Origin: Bacillota bacterium
GTDB taxonomy: Bacteria > Bacillota > Clostridia > UBA1381
Length of the DNA stretch: 64,000 bases
NCBI GenBank assembly: GCA_029007725.1
Contig: JAQXIJ010000059.1
Coordinates: forward strand, 1 to 64,000
Direction: 5' to 3'
Part shown: in pieces, positions 44,562 to 54,308 of the stretch
Layout: every line of letters starts with the position of its first letter
How positions within the stretch are numbered: the stretch's first letter is position 1
Notes under the pieces: model-generated
What the model was told of the DNA's origin: nothing
What the model saw: only the letters and a program-made list of their open reading frames with translations
The model's database searches: none
Translations under genes and position numbers: made by a program

Positions 44562-46349
44562 ATGAGTAAACCGAAAATAGGAATACGTCCGGTCATAGAC
44601 GGACGATGGGGCGGAGTAAGAGAAAGTCTCGAAAATCAGACTATGAGCATGGCAGAGGCTGCCGCAAAACTGATAAGCGAAAATGTTTTTTATCAGGACG
44701 GAACGCCTGCAGAGTGTGTAATCGGCTGCACTACAATCGGAGGCGGAGCGGAGGCAGCAAAGGTCGCCGAGCAGTTCTCGATGGAAAATGTTGTTGCAAC
44801 GCTGTCAGTTACTCCGTGCTGGTGCTACGGATCGGAAACCATGGATCTTGATCCGAAAACAATTAAGGCGGTTTGGGGATTTAACGGTACAGAAAGACCG
44901 GGTGCGGTATATTTGGCTGCCGCTATGGCAGCTCATGCCCAAAGAGGACTTCCGGCTTTTTCAATTTACGGTCACGATGTTCAGGATATAAGCGACAGTT
45001 CAATTCCAGATGATGTTGTGGAAAAAATACTGCGTTTTGCTCGCTGTGCGGTTGCTGTAGGCCAAATGAAAAACAAAGCATATGTTAATCTCGGCGGTGT
45101 GGCAATGGGAATTGCAGGTTCATACTGTGACGCCGATTTTATGCAGAAATATTTGGGACTGCGTGCGGAATGGGTAGACCTTACAGAGCTTCTGCGCAGA
45201 ATTAATCTTGAAATTTATGATCATGACGAGTACGAAAAGGCTTTAAAATGGATAAAGGCGAACTGTCGAGAAGGATTTGATAAAAATTCCGGCAAGAATT
45301 TCCCCGAAATCATCAAGAAATCAAAGTTTGTGCCGGCTGACAAAGATTGGGAATTTATTACAAAGTTTACTATAGTAATAAAGGATATTTTGTTTGGCAA
45401 TCCAAAGCTTAAAGAAATGGGTTGGAGCGAAGAATCTCTCGGCAGAAACGCTATAGTATGTGGTTTCCAGGGTCAGAGAATGTGGACAGACTGGCTGCCG
45501 AACGGTGACTTCACTGAAGCGATTATGGCGTCGAGCTTTGACTGGAACGGAAAGAAAACTCCGTTTGCGTTTGCAACCGAAAACGATACTTTAAACGGCA
45601 TTGCAATGCTTTTTGCAACGCTTCTTACAGGCAAAGCGCCGTGTTTCCATGACGTGCGTACATACTGGAGCCCCGAATCTGTAAAGCGCGTAACCTACAA
45701 AGAACTAAGCGGCAGAGCCAAGGACGGAATTATGCATCTTATAAATTCCGGTGCTACGGCTCTTGACTGCACAGGCGCGGCAAAGGACGAAAACGGCAAC
45801 GGAACGGTTAAGCAGTGGTGGAAGATGACAGACAGCGATATAAAGGCTTGCCTTGATGCAACCGACTGGTGCAGAGCCGATTATGAATATTTCCGCGGCG
45901 GGGGTTTTTCAAGCCATTTTAAAACCGAAGTGGAAATGCCCGTAACGATGCTTCGCGTAAATATTATAGACGGCGTGGGACCTACAATCCAGATTGCGGA
46001 AGGATATACCGTGACGCTTCCTGACGAAATACACAATGCTTTGGACAATAGAACCGACCCGACTTGGCCAACCACATGGTTTGCACCAAAGTTGACCGGT
46101 AAGGGCGCATTTACCGACGTATATACTGTAATGGCTAACTGGGGTGCAAACCACGGCGTAACCGTTCACGGTCACATAGGCGCCGATGTTATTACACTTG
46201 CATCAATGCTTAGAATACCGGTATCACTGCATAATGTTGATGACAAAAAGATTTACAGACCGCACAGTTGGTCAGGTTTCGGCGCAGGATTGGATACAAC
46301 CGCGACCGATTACAAAGCTTGCAAAGCATACGGACCACTGTTCGGATAA
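44562..46349 (+). CDS. fucI: L-fucose isomerase
   Basis: FucI converts L-fucose to L-fuculose (some also act on D-arabinose). The 595-residue length is exactly that expected. Recognisable stretches are [23 protein letters not shown] at the start, the central [22 protein letters not shown] and [15 protein letters not shown]. The C-terminal region around [21 protein letters not shown] also matches. AAGGAGG precedes the ATG. It is the first gene of a four-gene operon facing its AraC regulator. Confidence 0.95.
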   Translation: MSKPKIGIRPVIDGRWGGVRESLENQTMSMAEAAAKLISENVFYQDGTPAECVIGCTTIGGGAEAAKVAEQFSMENVVATLSVTPCWCYGSETMDLDPKTIKAVWGFNGTERPGAVYLAAAMAAHAQRGLPAFSIYGHDVQDISDSSIPDDVVEKILRFARCAVAVGQMKNKAYVNLGGVAMGIAGSYCDADFMQKYLGLRAEWVDLTELLRRINLEIYDHDEYEKALKWIKANCREGFDKNSGKNFPEIIKKSKFVPADKDWEFITKFTIVIKDILFGNPKLKEMGWSEESLGRNAIVCGFQGQRMWTDWLPNGDFTEAIMASSFDWNGKKTPFAFATENDTLNGIAMLFATLLTGKAPCFHDVRTYWSPESVKRVTYKELSGRAKDGIMHLINSGATALDCTGAAKDENGNGTVKQWWKMTDSDIKACLDATDWCRADYEYFRGGGFSSHFKTEVEMPVTMLRVNIIDGVGPTIQIAEGYTVTLPDEIHNALDNRTDPTWPTTWFAPKLTGKGAFTDVYTVMANWGANHGVTVHGHIGADVITLASMLRIPVSLHNVDDKKIYRPHSWSGFGAGLDTTATDYKACKAYGPLFG

Positions 46350-46358
46350 GGAGTTACC

Positions 46359-46781
46359 ATGCTTAAAAATATACCTAAAATCATACCGCCCGACCTGTTA
46401 AAAATCCTTTGTGAAATGGGTCACGGCGATGAAATAGTAATTGCGGACGGGAATTTCCCATCTGCAAGCATGGAACAAAGGGTAGTCTATCTCAGCGGAA
46501 ACGGCGCTGCGGAGCTCTTTGACGCCATACTGAAGATTTTCCCGCTCGACACTTATGAAAAAGCTCTCTACCTGATGGAAAGTGTAAGGGGCGATAATGT
46601 TGAAACTCCAATATGGGATGAGTACAAGACTATTGCAAAAAAACATTCAGATGCCGAATTTGAACATATCGAGCGCTATGAATTCTATGAACGTGCCAAA
46701 AAAGCATATGCGGTTATCGCAACCGGTGAAACTGCGCTCTACGCTAACATACTTTTGAAAAAAGGCGTTGTGACGGATTAA
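46359..46781 (+). CDS. fucU: L-fucose mutarotase (RbsD/FucU family)
   Basis: FucU interconverts the anomers of L-fucose so the isomerase gets its preferred form. The 140-residue protein has MLKNIPKIIPPDLLKILCEMGHGDEIVIADGNFPS at its start (H22 and D30 are the expected catalytic types) and a C-terminal RYEFYERAKKAYAVIATGETALYANILLKKGV. It lies 9 bp after fucI. Confidence 0.95.
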   Translation: MLKNIPKIIPPDLLKILCEMGHGDEIVIADGNFPSASMEQRVVYLSGNGAAELFDAILKIFPLDTYEKALYLMESVRGDNVETPIWDEYKTIAKKHSDAEFEHIERYEFYERAKKAYAVIATGETALYANILLKKGVVTD

Positions 46782-46793
46782 GAGGAGAAAAAA

Positions 46794-48209
46794 ATGAAAT
46801 ATTATCTTGCAGTGGATTTCGGTGCATCGAGCGGACGGCATATACTTTGTCACGCAGAAAACGAACGGCTTGTTACCGAAGAAATTTACCGTTTTGAAAA
46901 CGGCGCGGCAGCGAACATCCATGGTACGCTTTGCTGGGATATTGATAGACTGTTTGGTGAAATTAAAACGGGCATGAAGCGCTGTGCCGATGCGAAAAAA
47001 ATTCCGGTCAGCGTGGGAATTGATACTTGGGGGGTAGATTTTGTTCTGGTTGACAAAAATGGAAGGCAAATCGGCGATGCAGTCAGCTACCGCGACAAAC
47101 GTACCGAAAAATCAATGCCGTATGTTGAAAAAATTATTTCGGGCAGCGAGCTTTATATGCGTACCGGAATACAGAAAGCAGCATATAATACTATTTATCA
47201 GCTTGCATCATACCTCGAAAGCGACAACGCTAAGCAGCTCGAAGAAGCAAAGGATCTACTTATGCTACCGGATTACTTCAACTATCTGCTGACGGGTGTG
47301 AAGATGTCTGAGTATACCGAAGCGACCACAAGCGGGCTTGTTAATGCTGCTACGCATACATGGGATGTAGAAATTATTTCAAAGCTCGGTCTGCCGCACG
47401 GCATTTTCGGTGAAATTCACCGTCCTGCAAGAATCGTGGGCATGCTTAAAAAGTCCGTTTCGGAAGAAGTCGGTTTTGAATGCAAAGTTGTCATGACTGC
47501 TTCGCACGATACCGCCTCGGCAATTATGGCAATACCGAGCGACACCGAAAATGATATATACATTAGTTCCGGAACATGGTCGCTTATGGGAATTGAAGCG
47601 GAAAAAGCCGCGCTTTCCGAAAAATGTATGCATTCGGGGCTTAGCAATGAGGGCGGATATAATAGAATAAACTGCCTTAAAAATATCATGGGGCTTTGGA
47701 TGATTCAGCAGGTTCGGCATGAATATGATGACCGATATTCCTTCGCAGAACTTTGTGATTTGGCGGAAAAATCACAGATTGACAGCATTGTGGACTGCAA
47801 TGACAATGCATTTTTATCACCAAAATCCATGCGCAGTGCAATAGATAAATACTGCGAAGCACGCAGCCTGCAAAAGCCGGATACCGTCGGTGATTATGCA
47901 AGAATAATTTACCGGAGCCTTGCGAAATGCTATGCGGAATGTGCAAAGCAGATAGAGTCACTCACAGGCAAAAACTACGGCGCGATACATATAATCGGCG
48001 GAGGCTCAAACGCCGGATATTTAAACCGGCTTACGGCAGAGGCAAGCGGCAAAACAGTTTATGCAGGGCCGGCAGAGGCAACTGCGCTCGGAAATATCGC
48101 AGCACAGATGATAGCATGCGGTGACGTAAAAAATTTGTCAGAATTTAAACAGCTTGTCGCAAATACGTTTGAAATTAGGATAATAAAATCGGAAAGGATG
48201 AACAAATGA
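46794..48209 (+). CDS. rhaB: FGGY-family sugar kinase, rhamnulokinase type
   Basis: A 471-residue FGGY kinase. The start YYLAVDFGASSGRHIL, GIDTWGVDFVLVD and ISSGTWSLMGIE blocks are those of RhaB (rhamnulokinase) rather than E. coli FucK, with the ATP site IHIIGGGSNAGYLNRLTAEASG near the C-terminus. In this operon the substrate is probably L-fuculose made by FucI, because no rhamnose isomerase is present. A broad ketose specificity is possible. The last codons overlap the next ATG (ATGA). Confidence 0.88.
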   Translation: MKYYLAVDFGASSGRHILCHAENERLVTEEIYRFENGAAANIHGTLCWDIDRLFGEIKTGMKRCADAKKIPVSVGIDTWGVDFVLVDKNGRQIGDAVSYRDKRTEKSMPYVEKIISGSELYMRTGIQKAAYNTIYQLASYLESDNAKQLEEAKDLLMLPDYFNYLLTGVKMSEYTEATTSGLVNAATHTWDVEIISKLGLPHGIFGEIHRPARIVGMLKKSVSEEVGFECKVVMTASHDTASAIMAIPSDTENDIYISSGTWSLMGIEAEKAALSEKCMHSGLSNEGGYNRINCLKNIMGLWMIQQVRHEYDDRYSFAELCDLAEKSQIDSIVDCNDNAFLSPKSMRSAIDKYCEARSLQKPDTVGDYARIIYRSLAKCYAECAKQIESLTGKNYGAIHIIGGGSNAGYLNRLTAEASGKTVYAGPAEATALGNIAAQMIACGDVKNLSEFKQLVANTFEIRIIKSERMNK

Positions 48210-49042
48210 AAGTTTTAGAATCAAAAGCAGTCAGATCGTTTATAAAAGTAGCCGACATGGGCTGGCAGATGGGTTGGCACGAAATTAACGGCGGAAATAT
48301 GTCATACAGAATGACCTCAGAAGAGGTAAAAGAAATTGAGGAGAATTTTTCGCATGACGGCGAATGGGAGGATATCGGAACAAGCGTATCCGTTCCGGAT
48401 TTTGCGGGATACTATTTTATTGTGACAGGCAGCGGAAAGTACTTCCAGAATATAAAAGATTACCCGTCGGAATCCTTCTGTATTATCAAAATTGACAAAA
48501 CCGGCGAAAAATACCGTATAGTATGGGGACTTACAAAAGGTGACAGACCGACAAGCGAGCTCACAACACATCTTCTTACACACAGTGTAAAGTCGCGTGC
48601 AACAGGCGGAAAATATAGAGTGGTGTATCATTCTCACCCAAAATACACCAACATACTGACATATATTCTGCCACTGAAATCAGAGGTATTCACACGAGAA
48701 CTTTGGGAAATGATGACCGAGTGCTTTATAGTATTTCCGAACGGTGTCGGTGTCTTGGACTGGATGGTTCCGTGCTGCGCTGAAATAGGTATTGCAACAG
48801 GAAAAATGATGGAATGTTACGACGCGGTTATATGGCCGCATCATGGGATAGTGTGTTCGGGCGAAACGCTTGATATGGCGTTCGGTGTTATGCATACTAT
48901 TGAAAAGGCGGCAGAAATGTTGGTAAATGTCCTTCAGATAACAGGAGGCAAAAAGAACCATACCATTACTCCGGATAATTTCAAAAAGATTGCGCAAGAC
49001 TTCAATCTTAATTTTTCAGACGAATTTCTTTACAAGAAATAA
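48206..49042 (+). CDS. rhaD: Rhamnulose-1-phosphate aldolase-type class II aldolase
   Basis: A 278-residue zinc-dependent class II aldolase. RhaD-like features are GWHEINGGNMSYRM near the start, YFIVTGSGKYFQNI, the metal site VVYHSHPKYTN and the C-terminal WPHHGIVCSGETLDMAFGVMHTIEKAAEM. It would cleave a 6-deoxyketose-1-phosphate to DHAP and L-lactaldehyde. It is longer than FucA (about 215) and of RhaD length. It is translationally coupled to rhaB. Whether it prefers fuculose- or rhamnulose-1-phosphate cannot be read from sequence. Confidence 0.88.
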   Translation: MKVLESKAVRSFIKVADMGWQMGWHEINGGNMSYRMTSEEVKEIEENFSHDGEWEDIGTSVSVPDFAGYYFIVTGSGKYFQNIKDYPSESFCIIKIDKTGEKYRIVWGLTKGDRPTSELTTHLLTHSVKSRATGGKYRVVYHSHPKYTNILTYILPLKSEVFTRELWEMMTECFIVFPNGVGVLDWMVPCCAEIGIATGKMMECYDAVIWPHHGIVCSGETLDMAFGVMHTIEKAAEMLVNVLQITGGKKNHTITPDNFKKIAQDFNLNFSDEFLYKK

Positions 49043-49081
49043 AAAACAAACGGATTTCATTGAGAAATCCGTTTGTTTTTT
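49041..49081. terminator. Bidirectional terminator between rhaD and DMT permease gene
   Basis: AAAAAACAAACGGATTTC (49041-49058) and GAAATCCGTTTGTTTTTT (49064-49081) form a perfect 18-bp stem with a five-base loop and T-runs both ways. The DMT permease stop codon lies at its edge. Confidence 0.95.
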
Positions 49082-49964
49082 ATAAGCACAATAATGCAAT
49101 AGCAGCGCAGCCTATGATAATACCAATCCATTTTGTAAGAGACAGCTTTTCTTTAAATAAAACAGAAGAAGCAAAAATTAAAATAAACAGGTTTGCTCCA
49201 TTCAGAATGGGGAAGAAGATGATGCTGTTCATAACGCCGGATAGGTATAGGTTTATAAGATTTGAAACAGCAATTAAAAAACCGCTTAAAACAGTAAGCC
49301 AGAAAACCGGTGAAAAAATCTTATGAGGTTTAGCGGTGAACTTTTTGTTTTTTTCAAAAAATAAAAGACATATAAAAGAATATACGGCTGAAAAAACGAA
49401 TGCAATAATAAGAAAATATAAAAGCTCTCCTCTGTGAACAGAACTTTGATGTATTTTTTGCATAATGCCGATTGAGCCGTTGCAAATCATTGTAAGTATA
49501 CTGAAGACAAACCATTTTTTGTTTGCCTTTTTCTCATTGCCATTTTTATTATATACAGACAAAAACAACGAGAAAAGCATTATTATCATACCGGTGATTT
49601 TGAATGTTCCGAGACTTTCGCTAAAAAAGAAATATCCCGAAAGTGCAGGAAAAATCATTGCCGCGGTCATTATCAGCGAAGTGTATGACATTGGTCCGCA
49701 TTCGAGAGCATACATATTGAAAATCGTGACCAGTGCGGTAAGTACACCAAAAAGCAATCCCATAACAACGGTATATGCAGACGGTAGTGACGCCTTTGTA
49801 ACAGCTGCTACTATTACAAGTGCAATAGTAGACACAATACTGAATATAGTATTTAAATAATAAAAATCCGATTTATTGCGAACACATTTTTTGCTTAAAT
49901 AGTTTCTGATTATATAATATGACGGTGTTGCAATAATAGTAAGACAAAGTAAAATATAGTTCAT
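49080..49964 (-). CDS. DMT/EamA-family transporter
   Basis: A 294-residue membrane protein with about ten hydrophobic segments in two repeats, the drug/metabolite transporter pattern. EamA-like stretches include ALECGPMSYTSLIMTAAMIFPALSGY and FFSESLGTFKITGMIIMLFSLFL in the first half and ILIFASSVLFKEKLSLTKWIGIIIG in the second. ATG 49964 is chosen because AAGGAG lies at 49971-49976; the frame upstream runs through the promoter. Substrate is unknown. Confidence 0.88.
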   Translation of the reverse strand: MNYILLCLTIIATPSYYIIRNYLSKKCVRNKSDFYYLNTIFSIVSTIALVIVAAVTKASLPSAYTVVMGLLFGVLTALVTIFNMYALECGPMSYTSLIMTAAMIFPALSGYFFFSESLGTFKITGMIIMLFSLFLSVYNKNGNEKKANKKWFVFSILTMICNGSIGIMQKIHQSSVHRGELLYFLIIAFVFSAVYSFICLLFFEKNKKFTAKPHKIFSPVFWLTVLSGFLIAVSNLINLYLSGVMNSIIFFPILNGANLFILIFASSVLFKEKLSLTKWIGIIIGCAAIALLCL

Positions 49965-50001
49965 GTTTTTCTCCTTAGTGGTACCATTTATACAAAAACG
50001 A

Positions 50002-50070
50002 ATTATATCACTCAAAACTTCGATTGTCAAGAAAATTATGATTGACATTTTCAATAAAATGGTATATAAT
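50002..50070. promoter_or_regulatory. Divergent consensus promoters of DMT permease and ABC exporter
   Basis: Minus strand: TTGACA (50025-50030) and TATAAT (50002-50007), 17 bp apart. Plus strand: TTGACA (50042-50047) and TATAAT (50065-50070), 17 bp apart. AAATGGTA occurs in both transcripts' promoter regions, in the plus spacer (50057-50064) and near the minus start (49983-49990), and may be a shared operator. Confidence 0.8.
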
Positions 50071-50178
50071 ACTTAAATAGGTTGGTTGGTATTTAATAGT
50101 TATTTGTGCATATATAGACAGTTGCAGCTGTATAATATATGTGTTTTTTTTTCTGTATTGTATGTGGAGGTTATGTAT

Positions 50179-51930
50179 ATGAATAATGTAAAAGAGCTGA
50201 AAAAATGCATAGCAGGATACAAGCTGGTATCAGTGCTTTCTCCGCTGTTTGTCACGCTTGAAGTAATCATGGAGGTTATAATACCGCTGCTTATGGCAGA
50301 AATGATTGACAAAGGAATCAATCAAAGCAATATGCATGTTGTTTTAAAGGTGGGAATTTTGCTTGTTATAGCTGCACTTATGTCACTTACATTTGGAACC
50401 TTGTCCGGGATCTTTGCAGCAAGGGCATCAAGCGGCTTTGCAAAAAATATGAGAAAAAAGATGTTCTACAGAATACAGAACTATTCATTTTACAACATTG
50501 ACCGCTTTTCAACAGCGAGCCTTGTAACAAGGCTGACAACCGATGTAACAAATGTTCAGAACGCATATCAGATGATAATACGTATAGCGGTAAGGTGTCC
50601 TGCTATGCTGATTTTCTCACTGGTAATGGCATTTAAGCTTAATCGTCGTCTGTCGCTTGTGTTTTTGGTAATGGCACCAATACTGATTGTCGGTCTTACG
50701 CTTATAATACGCAATGCGCATCCTATATTTGAAAAAGTTTTCAGAACCTATGACAAGTTGAATGCAGTTGTACAGGAAAATCTGCGTGGGATACGCGTTG
50801 TTAAATCATTTGTTCGTGAGGATTTTGAAGAGAACAAGTTCAACACGATTTCTGACAGAATATACCAACTATTCTCAAAAGCCGAAAAAATCCTTGCAAT
50901 TAATAATCCGCTTATGCAATTTTCGGTATATACCTCAATTATACTTATTTCTTGGTTCGGTGCAAAATTTATTGTCGGCGGAACAATGACAACCGGTAAG
51001 TTGACAAGTATGTTTACTTATACATCGCAGATTCTTATGAGTCTAATGATGCTGTCGATGGTTTTTGTTATGATAACAATGTCCAAGGCTTCGGCAGAAA
51101 GAATTGCAGAAGTAATCACCGAAGAAAGTGACATAAAAAACTGCGAAAATGCATCTGAGGATGTCAGGGACGGTTCGATTGATTTTGATGATGTATGCTT
51201 CAGCTATACAAAGGATATGAATAGACCTTGTCTTCAAAATATTAATCTGCATATTGATTCCGGAGAAACGGTGGGGATTATAGGAGGAACTGGAAGTGCA
51301 AAAAGTACTCTCGTGCAGCTTATTCCAAGACTTTATGATGTTACTTCCGGAAGCGTTAAAGTAGGAGGTAAAGACGTCAGAGATTATGATATCGAAGCAT
51401 TGCGAAGCACTGTTGCGATGGTTCTGCAAAAAAATGAATTGTTTTCCGGAACAATCAGCGACAATCTTCGCTGGGGCGACAAAAACGCTACGGACGATGA
51501 AATTGTTGCAGCGTCTAAGCTTGCACAGGCGGACAGCTTTGTAGAAGCATTTCCGGATAAATACAATACTCATATTGAACAGGGCGGAACAAACATTTCG
51601 GGCGGACAAAAGCAAAGATTGTGCATTGCACGAGCTATTTTGAAAAATCCGAAAATACTAATTCTTGACGATTCTACAAGCGCAGTGGATACAAAAACCG
51701 ATGCGCTTATACGTCAATCATTTGCCAAGAAAATCCCTGAAACTACAAAAATAATCATTGCTCAGAGAATTTCTTCTGTTCAGGACGCAGATAAAATAAT
51801 CGTTCTTGATAACGGAAAAATAAGCGGAATCGGCACTCACGATGAGTTGCTTAAATCAAACAGCATTTACCGCGAAGTATATTATTCGCAGATAAAAGGA
51901 GGTGACAGTGATGCCTGTACCAATGAATAA
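50179..51930 (+). CDS. ABC exporter half-transporter with degenerate ATP site
   Basis: A 583-residue membrane-plus-ATPase protein with six predicted spans (to about 300) and a C-terminal nucleotide-binding domain. Its Walker A reads GGTGSAKST, and the signature is intact as NISGGQKQR. The Walker B end is DDSTSAVD with Asp in place of the catalytic Glu, and the H-loop is AQRISS with Gln for His. These changes mark the non-catalytic member of a heterodimeric exporter. ATG 50179 follows GGAGG by eight bases. Its 3' end overlaps the next gene by 20 bp. Confidence 0.93.
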   Translation: MNNVKELKKCIAGYKLVSVLSPLFVTLEVIMEVIIPLLMAEMIDKGINQSNMHVVLKVGILLVIAALMSLTFGTLSGIFAARASSGFAKNMRKKMFYRIQNYSFYNIDRFSTASLVTRLTTDVTNVQNAYQMIIRIAVRCPAMLIFSLVMAFKLNRRLSLVFLVMAPILIVGLTLIIRNAHPIFEKVFRTYDKLNAVVQENLRGIRVVKSFVREDFEENKFNTISDRIYQLFSKAEKILAINNPLMQFSVYTSIILISWFGAKFIVGGTMTTGKLTSMFTYTSQILMSLMMLSMVFVMITMSKASAERIAEVITEESDIKNCENASEDVRDGSIDFDDVCFSYTKDMNRPCLQNINLHIDSGETVGIIGGTGSAKSTLVQLIPRLYDVTSGSVKVGGKDVRDYDIEALRSTVAMVLQKNELFSGTISDNLRWGDKNATDDEIVAASKLAQADSFVEAFPDKYNTHIEQGGTNISGGQKQRLCIARAILKNPKILILDDSTSAVDTKTDALIRQSFAKKIPETTKIIIAQRISSVQDADKIIVLDNGKISGIGTHDELLKSNSIYREVYYSQIKGGDSDACTNE

Positions 51931-53815
51931 CAAACGTTTTGCATCAGGCGGACCCAAGCCAAAAAATCAAGCGAAAACATTAAAAAGGCTGCTGTCATAT
52001 CTTTCGGGAAAGTATAAGATTTTGCTTGTGCTGGTAATTATATGCATAATTATAGGAACAATAGCCCAGGTTGCAGGGTCGCTGTTTTTAAAAAAGCTTA
52101 TAGACGATTATATAGAGCCGCTTATTGGCAGCCTGAATCCGGTATTTACCGAACTATTTCATGCAATAGTTGTAATGTCCTTTATATACCTTGCCGGAAT
52201 TGTGTCAACATGGTTCTATTGCCGAATGATGGTTATAATTTCCCAGGGAATATTAAAGCAGATTCGTGACGAAATGTTTGCACATATGCAGAAGCTGCCT
52301 ATACGTTATTTTGATACGCACACGCACGGAGATATCATGAGCCGTTATACAAACGATACCGATTCACTGCGTCAAATGATGTCACAGAGTATTCCGCAGT
52401 GTTTTTCGTCAGTAATTACTATTGTCAGTGTTTTTATTGCCATGCTGTCCAGCAGCATCAATTTAACGCTTTTTGTGATACTGTCGCTATGTGTTATGAT
52501 GTTAGCTGTTAAAAAAATCGGCGGAAGCAGTGGAAAATATTTTCAGCTTCAGCAAAAATCTCTCGGTGAGCTTAACGGCTTTATTGAAGAGATGATTAAC
52601 GGTCAAAAGGTGATAAAGGTTTTCTGCCATGAGGAAGAAGCAAAAAAGGATTTTGATGCGCTGAATGAGGAATTGTGCACGGATGCCACAAAGGCTAACA
52701 CCTATGCAAATACTCTTATGCCTATTATGGCAAACCTTGGGAATCTTCAATATGTTTTGATTGCTGTATTTGGCGGTGTTCTTATGACGAACGGAATAGG
52801 AGGACTGACAATAGGAACAATCACTTCTTTTTTGCAGCTGAGCCGCAACTTTACAGGTCCGATTTCACAGGTTTCGCAGCAGGTAAACGCTATTGTCATG
52901 GCTCTTGCCGGCGCGGAACGTATTTTCGAGCTGATGGACGAAGATATTGAACAAGATAACGGATACGTTACCCTTGTGAACGCAAAATACGAAAACGGTG
53001 TTATTACCGAATGCAAGGACAGAACAGGTACATGGGCGTGGAAACACCCGCACGGAGACGGATCGACAACCTATACCGAGCTTAAAGGCGATGTTAAGCT
53101 GCTTGATGTTGATTTCGGATATACTCCAAACAAAATAGTCCTTCATAATATTTCGCTTTATGCTGAGCCGGGGCAAAAGGTTGCATTTGTCGGTGCAACA
53201 GGCGCCGGAAAAACGACAATAACAAATCTTATAAACAGATTTTATGATATTGCCGATGGAAAAATCAGATATGATGATATAAACATCAATAAAATCCGCA
53301 AGGAAGATTTGCGCCGTTCTTTGGGTATTGTTTTGCAGGATGTAAATTTGTTTACCGGAACGGTTATGGATAATATACGCTACGGAAAGCTTGATGCTAC
53401 TGACGAAGAAGTTTACGCTGCTGCGCGGCTCGTTAATGCAGACGGCTTTATACAAATGCTGCCGAACGGCTATGACACGATGTTGAGCGGCGATGGTGCG
53501 GGCTTGTCACAGGGGCAGCGCCAGCTTATTTCTATTGCGAGAGCCGCAGTTGCGGATCCACCTGTTATGATTCTTGATGAAGCAACGTCAAGCATAGATA
53601 CCCGAACCGAATCAATCGTTCAAAAAGGAATGGATCAGCTTATGAAAGGAAGAACGGTTTTTGTTATTGCACACAGACTATCTACCGTTCAGAACTCCGA
53701 TGTTATAATGGTTCTTGAAAACGGCAGAATAATAGAACGCGGAACGCACGAAAAGCTTATCGAAGAAAAAGGAAAGTATTATCAGCTTTATACAGGCGCA
53801 TTTGAGCTTGAATAG
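51911..53815 (+). CDS. ABC exporter half-transporter, partner with active ATP site
   Basis: A 634-residue partner. Six membrane spans are followed by an insertion-like stretch (GTWAWKHPHGDGSTTYTELKG) before the nucleotide-binding domain. Here Walker A is GATGAGKTT, Walker B ends LDEATSSID with the catalytic Glu, and the H-loop His is present (IAHRLST), but the signature is altered to LSQGQRQ. Together the two genes give one good and one degenerate site, as in known heterodimeric multidrug or lipid exporters. ATG 51911 lies eight bases after GGAGG. Substrate is unknown. Confidence 0.93.
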   Translation: MPVPMNNKRFASGGPKPKNQAKTLKRLLSYLSGKYKILLVLVIICIIIGTIAQVAGSLFLKKLIDDYIEPLIGSLNPVFTELFHAIVVMSFIYLAGIVSTWFYCRMMVIISQGILKQIRDEMFAHMQKLPIRYFDTHTHGDIMSRYTNDTDSLRQMMSQSIPQCFSSVITIVSVFIAMLSSSINLTLFVILSLCVMMLAVKKIGGSSGKYFQLQQKSLGELNGFIEEMINGQKVIKVFCHEEEAKKDFDALNEELCTDATKANTYANTLMPIMANLGNLQYVLIAVFGGVLMTNGIGGLTIGTITSFLQLSRNFTGPISQVSQQVNAIVMALAGAERIFELMDEDIEQDNGYVTLVNAKYENGVITECKDRTGTWAWKHPHGDGSTTYTELKGDVKLLDVDFGYTPNKIVLHNISLYAEPGQKVAFVGATGAGKTTITNLINRFYDIADGKIRYDDININKIRKEDLRRSLGIVLQDVNLFTGTVMDNIRYGKLDATDEEVYAAARLVNADGFIQMLPNGYDTMLSGDGAGLSQGQRQLISIARAAVADPPVMILDEATSSIDTRTESIVQKGMDQLMKGRTVFVIAHRLSTVQNSDVIMVLENGRIIERGTHEKLIEEKGKYYQLYTGAFELE

Positions 53816-53842
53816 TATAAGTGGGACTTCAATCGGATAAAC

Positions 53843-53884
53843 AAAAAAGCCGCACTGCCGAATTTTCGGCGGTACGGCTATTTT
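53843..53884. terminator. Terminator between ABC exporter and small membrane protein
   Basis: AGCCG (53848-53852) with inner TGCCG pairs with CGGC and CGGCT (53875-53879). A-run and T-run on either side suggest use in both directions; the stem has an internal mismatch. Confidence 0.65.
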
Positions 53885-53891
53885 ACTTATT

Positions 53892-54140
53892 TTAGGAATT
53901 ATCATCTCTGCAGCAAACACGGATAATACACACCACGACAATTATAATTAATAAAATTATTGCTGCGGTAATTAGAATTGCAAGCAGCTGCCATAGTATA
54001 TGGGCAGCAACAGTACCAACTATTAGTCCTATTGCAAACAGAAAAATCCCGAGAAGAAGAGCTATTGCTCTGTTATATGCACGGCAGCATCTGTTACTGC
54101 GGCATTCACAGGTTTCATGATCTTCGATTGGACAATACAT
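53892..54140 (-). CDS. Small Cys-rich two-span membrane protein, unknown function
   Basis: An 82-residue protein with a cysteine-rich N-terminal tail (C3, C11, C13, C18, C19 in ETCECRSNRCCR). Two hydrophobic spans follow (about 25-47 and 50-72), then a short tail with another cysteine pair (RVCCRDDNS). AGGAGGTG precedes the ATG, arguing for real expression. A longer frame to 54404 has no ribosome binding site. I do not recognise a family. Spore-envelope or metal-related roles are conceivable, but nothing here proves one. Confidence 0.75.
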   Translation of the reverse strand: MYCPIEDHETCECRSNRCCRAYNRAIALLLGIFLFAIGLIVGTVAAHILWQLLAILITAAIILLIIIVVVCIIRVCCRDDNS

Positions 54141-54238
54141 AAAATTCACCTCCTCGTATGTAAAAAAAGAACCGTCTTGATACCATAATATGAGACAGAG
54201 ACAGCATGGGTGACAGCGGCAAATTAAATATTTTTTTG

Positions 54239-54267
54239 TTGCCAATCTATAATAAATATGGTATACT
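54239..54267 (+). promoter_or_regulatory. Sigma-A promoter of fhs
   Basis: TTGCCA (54239-54244) and TATACT (54262-54267) are spaced by 17 bp, 41 bp upstream of the fhs ATG. Confidence 0.7.
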
Positions 54268-54308
54268 GTAAACAATATAATTATATAAAAGAATCTATGG
54301 AGGAGCAA

